Of a stretch of DNA of 64,000 bases, positions 60,648 through 64,000 are shown one piece after another. This DNA is from Rubellicoccus peritrichatus. Its GTDB lineage: Bacteria; Verrucomicrobiota; Verrucomicrobiia; Opitutales; Cerasicoccaceae. Numbering within the stretch: the first letter of the stretch is position 1; each line of letters opens with the position of its first letter. Position numbers and translations under genes: made by a program. The notes under the pieces were generated by a model. The model searched no databases. It saw only the letters and a program-made list of their open reading frames with translations, and was not told the DNA's origin. Location of the stretch: positions 4,893,001 to 4,957,000 of the forward strand of contig NZ_CP136920.1 of NCBI RefSeq assembly GCF_033100135.1, given 5' to 3'.

Positions 60648-60724
60648 GTAGAACAAGCTTCCAGCTTGTTTAATTCAGTGTAAGGACGCGTTGTAAAATA
60701 AAACAAGCTGGAAGCTTGTTCTAC
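60648..60724. repeat. 24-bp perfect inverted repeat of GTAGAACAAGC elements
   Basis: The arms (60648-60671 and 60701-60724) are perfect 24-bp reverse complements around a 29-bp spacer. Each arm is itself a hairpin, AACAAGCT-TCC-AGCTTGTT. The elements share their head with the copy at 48003-48026. The pair lies between two minus-strand secreted-enzyme genes, in the gap upstream of the flavoenzyme gene, and could act as a terminator-like barrier or a REP-type element. Confidence 0.8.
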
Positions 60725-60740
60725 AATTTAAAACACCTAA

Positions 60741-62774
60741 CTAGTTCACCGCGAACCATTCATTTGTGTTGGTGTTGAAGAAATACCATGGGCTTGCTGT
60801 CGCAGTATCGTAATACAGCCAGGCATTCAGATCATTGCTCCAGATAAACGGAAAGGCGTTGTCCTGAGTCCAGACCCAGCCCATTTTTAATGTATCGAGG
60901 AAGAACCAATAGCTGTTAGTCTGGCTCCCCTCGCCTCCCGGGTAGACCCATTGCAGTTGTTCGTGATAGATCCATGGATACTCACTCAGGTAAACATTCC
61001 CCAGCCACGGCACCAGAGATGATTCCCCGTCAGGGTTCAATGCGATCGGCTGCAAATATGCCAGTTCGGGTGAGAGTGCGACAGCACGTGTGATGTTAGC
61101 CCCAATGGCCTCTGCCGGTCGAGTTGGTCCAGTGTTAGTAAATGTGTTTGCGTCTCTCGTGTTGACAAAGACGACAAGGGCGAAATCCAGATCCGGCATA
61201 AGCGTCAACTGGGTCGAGAACCCACTCAGGCCGCCGTCTTTGCTGACAACCTGTGGGATGCCAACCGATTCAACCGGCGGCGCCACATTCCAGGCCAGAC
61301 CGGCAAAGCTCGTTCCTGCTCCGGAAAAGTAAGGCGTCTGCGCGATGCTCAGGCCTTGAGTCAAGGTGGGAGGAACCACCATGTCATTAACAATCGTATG
61401 CCCAAGCCCAACCTCTGCAAAGGAAACCATGTCAGCAATGGTCGAACTGACTGCACCGGCTGGTGCCCAGATTGGGATGACATTTGTCGCCGGTGTATCG
61501 GGCAATGATACCTTAATCGAGAGTGGTTCCACGAAACCGGATCCCGGATTGGTCAGCTCAAGATGCACCACCTCGCCACCTTCAATAAAAGCCTGAGCCG
61601 TCGCACCGATTCCGCCTCCCTGAACGATCGTCACGGTTGGGGCGGAAGTATAGCCAGCTCCACCACTCGTAATGCCGAGCCCGACGACGGAGCCGTCCTT
61701 AACGATTACGGTTCCGGTCGCAGCTGTCGTTGGATTGCCTCCTGAAAAAGTCATTGCCGCAGTTGCATGATATCCGCTGCCGCCATTTACTTTGGTATAA
61801 CCCGTCACGCCGCCATCAGTAAGGACAGCCGTGTATTCGGCTCCGGTTCCCCCACCACCTGTAATCGTGACAGTTGGCGTGTTGACATAACCGGAACTCA
61901 CGGAAACCGGAGTCAATGCCTCAATGGCGCCTGTCGTTTGATCAATCGTTTCAGTGGCAAAAGCCAAATCAAACCCCTCGGCCACAGGCACACCGGGATC
62001 AGAAGGCACGAAGAGATAAGTATCACTCATCCCAATCGGAGTCAGCACTGTGTTGGAAAGATAAGTCCAGTAGTCGTCAATGGGATCACTGGAAAAGCCT
62101 TCATTGAATTGATAAGGCAACAACAATCCAAGAATACCGATGCTGATGTCCGAATAGAAATACGGCGCCGGAAGGGTTGTTGCTGTGGGAGGACTGACAT
62201 TAAAGTTCATTGGCGTCGTATTCTCCAAAAAGGTGATCAGATCCGGTGCCGTATACTCCTGGATTGTAGGGCGACTATTGGGTGCGCAGCCGGGGACATT
62301 ATCATTGGAGCAAAGCGTAGGTGTCGATGGGAGACCGCTGTTCATCACGCCCAGCTCAAGCAGACTGAGCGGTGCCATGCTCGGCTCAAGCGAAGTAATA
62401 ATCTGGGCGTAATCCGAAGCGGGCGTGCCCAGAGCAAGACTGCCTTCGGCAACTTGTCTGCCAAACCCGGCTGTGGTCAAAACCTTGGTCACAGAGCCAA
62501 TCTCAAAGATCGTGTCAGTCGTGAATGCATTTCCCGAAGAATCACTGACACCATATTGGTAGAAGAAACGCTGACCATTCCAGGTAATACCTATCGCCAC
62601 TCCCACGGCTTGACCTTCTTCCACCAAGGGCTCTCCATAAAGCGCGGCAAGCTCGGCAAATTCCTGGACAAGATATTCATTGGTCGATTGGGCCAATGCA
62701 GTGGTAGACGAAGCCAAAGAAGCGATGAGTAGTATGAGTGAGTGTCCTAATCGTAGCATGAGCGGAACATCCAT
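60741..62774 (-). CDS. Secreted beta-lactamase-family protein with inserted repeats and C-terminal Trp/Tyr-rich module
   Basis: A 677-residue exported serine beta-lactamase-like protein (class C/penicillin-binding type). Signal peptide about 1-29. S94-x-x-K97 (in IGSVTK) is the nucleophile motif, Y-S-D (207-209) takes the place of Y-x-N, and KDGG (512-515) the place of H/K-T-G. An insertion at about 293-425 holds three to four units of about 40 residues (GYxxxPTVTxxGGGxGA). Residues 590-677 form a module nearly the same as the end of the multicopper oxidase. A TTG at 62789 and an ATG at 62759 are alternative starts. It may be an esterase or peptidase rather than an antibiotic hydrolase. Confidence 0.85.
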   Translation of the reverse strand: MDVPLMLRLGHSLILLIASLASSTTALAQSTNEYLVQEFAELAALYGEPLVEEGQAVGVAIGITWNGQRFFYQYGVSDSSGNAFTTDTIFEIGSVTKVLTTAGFGRQVAEGSLALGTPASDYAQIITSLEPSMAPLSLLELGVMNSGLPSTPTLCSNDNVPGCAPNSRPTIQEYTAPDLITFLENTTPMNFNVSPPTATTLPAPYFYSDISIGILGLLLPYQFNEGFSSDPIDDYWTYLSNTVLTPIGMSDTYLFVPSDPGVPVAEGFDLAFATETIDQTTGAIEALTPVSVSSGYVNTPTVTITGGGGTGAEYTAVLTDGGVTGYTKVNGGSGYHATAAMTFSGGNPTTAATGTVIVKDGSVVGLGITSGGAGYTSAPTVTIVQGGGIGATAQAFIEGGEVVHLELTNPGSGFVEPLSIKVSLPDTPATNVIPIWAPAGAVSSTIADMVSFAEVGLGHTIVNDMVVPPTLTQGLSIAQTPYFSGAGTSFAGLAWNVAPPVESVGIPQVVSKDGGLSGFSTQLTLMPDLDFALVVFVNTRDANTFTNTGPTRPAEAIGANITRAVALSPELAYLQPIALNPDGESSLVPWLGNVYLSEYPWIYHEQLQWVYPGGEGSQTNSYWFFLDTLKMGWVWTQDNAFPFIWSNDLNAWLYYDTATASPWYFFNTNTNEWFAVN

Positions 62775-62876
62775 AAATCTGTCCAACAAGTAAAGATGAT
62801 AGACAATTTATAAGGTGCCAGCCCTAGGAGTTTAAGTATGTTACATAGTAAATGAACATCAGTGGACTCTGCTCAG

Positions 62877-62920
62877 GCGTACGTAGGCCCGACTGACGCG
62901 TTAGTTGCGCCTACATACGC
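62877..62920. repeat. 44-bp imperfect palindrome
   Basis: GCGTACGTAGGC (62877-62888) pairs with GCCTACATACGC (62909-62920) with one mismatch. The inner part is also nearly symmetric around a central ACGCGT (62896-62901). It lies upstream of the beta-lactamase-family gene and downstream of the STAS gene, in a 248-bp gene-free gap. It looks like a REP-type extragenic palindrome. Confidence 0.7.
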
Positions 62921-62984
62921 GCAATATCCTTCTACATAAACGCAAGATGCATCATCTGACATACAACTTCCTTGTTCATACAAC

Positions 62985-63016
62985 AAAAAAGCCTGCTTCT
63001 TACGAAACAGGCTTTT
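62985..63016 (-). terminator. Rho-independent terminator of the STAS gene
   Basis: AAAAGCCTG (62987-62995) and CAGGCTTTT (63008-63016) form a perfect 9-bp stem with a 12-base loop. On the minus strand it is followed by six T. It begins about 22 bp after the stop codon of the STAS gene. Confidence 0.85.
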
Positions 63017-63037
63017 CTAAAATTGTGTTAGCTGGCT

Positions 63038-63373
63038 TTAGGAAAGTGATTCCAAAGCTTCTTCACGCGTGGCGAAGATTGGGAAAATGCTGGTGAAACC
63101 AGAGATCTCGAAAACCTGCTTTACATTAGGGTTCAGAGCAGAGAGGGCAATCGAGCCATCAAGCTTCTTGAACTGCTTGGCACCTGCGAGAAGAACCCGG
63201 AGGCCAGCACTACTAATATAATCCAGCTCCCGGCAATCAACTAGAACCTTGGCTTCTCCAGCTTCAACGAGCGAGCCCAGGGCTTCTTCCAGTGATCCAG
63301 AGGTACCAGCATCGAGACGGCCCTTTACGGACACAACGTTAACATTGTCTTGTTTGTCTTGTGTAATTTCCAC
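63038..63373 (-). CDS. STAS-domain anti-sigma factor antagonist
   Basis: A 111-residue single STAS domain protein of the SpoIIAA/RsbV type. The conserved phospho-acceptor site is Ser-Ser in LDYISSAGLRVLL (about 53-65), normally phosphorylated by an anti-sigma kinase. It would control a sigma factor or other partner by partner switching. No kinase or sigma gene is in view. The start is a GTG at 63373. A strong terminator follows. Confidence 0.92.
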   Translation of the reverse strand: MEITQDKQDNVNVVSVKGRLDAGTSGSLEEALGSLVEAGEAKVLVDCRELDYISSAGLRVLLAGAKQFKKLDGSIALSALNPNVKQVFEISGFTSIFPIFATREEALESLS

Positions 63374-63562
63374 GGCAAATGCGTAATTGAGTGTTGTTTG
63401 AAGTAACAGATGAGAGACAAAGCATTGCAGCTCTCTGTTTCAAGCCCTATCTTAAAAAGCCTGAATGGCACCACAACAAGCAAAATCGTTGTCCTAAGGC
63501 AACTTACGGGAGTGAACCAGCTCATTTTGTTATTAGGAGCTTTAAAACGAAAAACGAACCAA

Positions 63563-64000
63563 TTAATAAGCAGTCGGCGGGGGGCGAAAGACAATCACAG
63601 CCGTCCGCGCGAGAATCTCCAGGTCGAGCCAAAGTGACCAGTCATTGATGTATTCCAAATCATACTGGACTCGTTGCCTGAGCACATCCGCATCGGTGAT
63701 TTCCCCACGGAAGCCATTGCACTGGGCCAGCCCAGTGATGCCTGGTTTGACGAAATGACGTTGCGGATAGACTTTCACGTCTCTGGAAAAAATAATGTCA
63801 TGCTGAGGCAAATGAGGACGAGGCCCAACCAGGCTCATGTCTCCTTTGAGCACATTCCAGAATTGTGGCACTTCATCCAGACTCGTCATACGCATGAATC
63901 GGCCAAAGCTGAATACCCGCGGATCCTCCCGTTTAGCTTGCTCTGATTCATCGACAGAAGGCCCATTAACATGCATTGTCCTGTATTTATAGAGCGTAAA
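63563..64000 (-). CDS. Undecaprenyl-phosphate sugar phosphotransferase (C-terminal part, cut by window edge)
   Basis: The 3' part (about 145 codons) of a polyprenyl glycosylphosphotransferase of the WcaJ/WbaP type, running off the right edge. It still reads in frame to position 64000, where the segment FTLYKYRTM appears, the usual start of the conserved catalytic tail. Further motifs are [23 protein letters not shown] and the [11 protein letters not shown] segment (read in short pieces). It would start exopolysaccharide or O-antigen repeat assembly at the membrane. The C-terminus ends FRPPPTAY. The N-terminal membrane part lies outside the window. Confidence 0.92.
   Translation of the reverse strand, partial: FTLYKYRTMHVNGPSVDESEQAKREDPRVFSFGRFMRMTSLDEVPQFWNVLKGDMSLVGPRPHLPQHDIIFSRDVKVYPQRHFVKPGITGLAQCNGFRGEITDADVLRQRVQYDLEYINDWSLWLDLEILARTAVIVFRPPPTAY

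Noticed and set aside
61767-62732. A 321-codon plus-strand frame opposite the beta-lactamase-family gene
   Set aside because: It is antisense to a gene with a signal peptide and catalytic motifs. Its translation is rich in Arg, His and Cys without domains, typical of a shadow frame.
60741-62774. Antibiotic-resistance beta-lactamase reading of the secreted protein
   Set aside because: The motifs fit the broad serine beta-lactamase/esterase/DD-peptidase family; the Y-S-D variant and large insertion give no support for a resistance function.
1-64000. Search by eye for tRNA, rRNA, riboswitch and transposase genes
   Set aside because: No cloverleaf, rRNA or known riboswitch core was recognised in any gap, and no transposase or integrase was found among the genes.

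Overview
The window looks like a chromosomal segment of a free-living, probably marine or aquatic member of the Verrucomicrobiota (Opitutae/Puniceicoccales-like). This placement is inference. It rests on a very long GreA-domain protein of the type seen in the PVC group, a secreted sulfatase, hopanoid genes, a shared Trp/Tyr-rich C-terminal module on two secreted enzymes, and many short periodic intergenic repeats. Base composition is close to 50% GC by eye, with a richer stretch around 46-50 kb and one AT-rich gene at 50.4-51.1 kb. Almost no start codon has a recognisable Shine-Dalgarno sequence. No tRNA, rRNA, CRISPR array, transposase or phage gene was seen.

Layout. 0.1-12.4 kb: a catabolic block. 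An AraC-type regulator is divergent from a run of co-directional genes encoding a self-sufficient membrane di-iron oxygenase (desaturase-Rieske-NqrF fusion), a xylose-isomerase-like TIM barrel protein, a beta-hydroxyacid dehydrogenase, an alpha/beta hydrolase, FdhD and a YdeP/FdhF-type molybdoenzyme. A convergent IclR regulator follows, divergent from an L-fuconate-dehydratase-like enolase. Together they suggest oxidative removal of a methyl or similar C1 group with formate disposal, but the substrate cannot be read from sequence. 12.4-16.5 kb: housekeeping (RsmB, the large GreA protein, ArsR-methyltransferase). 16.6-26.1 kb: a cluster around a glucosyl-3-phosphoglycerate-synthase-like GT2, two GT4 enzymes, a HAD protein, an M20 peptidase and a GH13_18 phosphorylase, best read as compatible-solute (glucosylglycerate type) synthesis and recycling. 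26.2-37.1 kb: mixed genes (TrhO, an RRM protein, an Fpg/Nei glycosylase with a degenerate zinc finger, a membrane protein with two cyclic-nucleotide domains, PilT, Upp, an RmlD-like reductase, a lipoate-ligase-like protein).

37.2-45.7 kb: a secreted multicopper oxidase, then a PEP carboxylase directly downstream of an SbtA-type bicarbonate transporter, then a secreted HAD phosphatase with an arylsulfatase. 45.9-50.0 kb: two rRNA methyltransferases and divergent hpnA and hpnC of hopanoid/squalene synthesis. 50.0-55.7 kb: an AT-rich orphan gene, an SdiA-regulated-like protein, a YcaQ-family protein, a Gfo/Idh/MocA oxidoreductase and PheA. 55.7-64 kb: a KefF/KefC-like potassium efflux pair, a small roadblock-like protein, a Tat-exported berberine-bridge-type flavoenzyme, a secreted beta-lactamase-family protein with a repeat insertion, a STAS protein, and the 3' part of a sugar transferase running off the right edge.

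The best candidates for undescribed biology are the oxygenase-reductase fusion and its operon, the C-terminal module shared by the multicopper oxidase and the beta-lactamase-family protein, the transporter-carboxylase pair, and the 7-bp-period repeats placed just before start codons.
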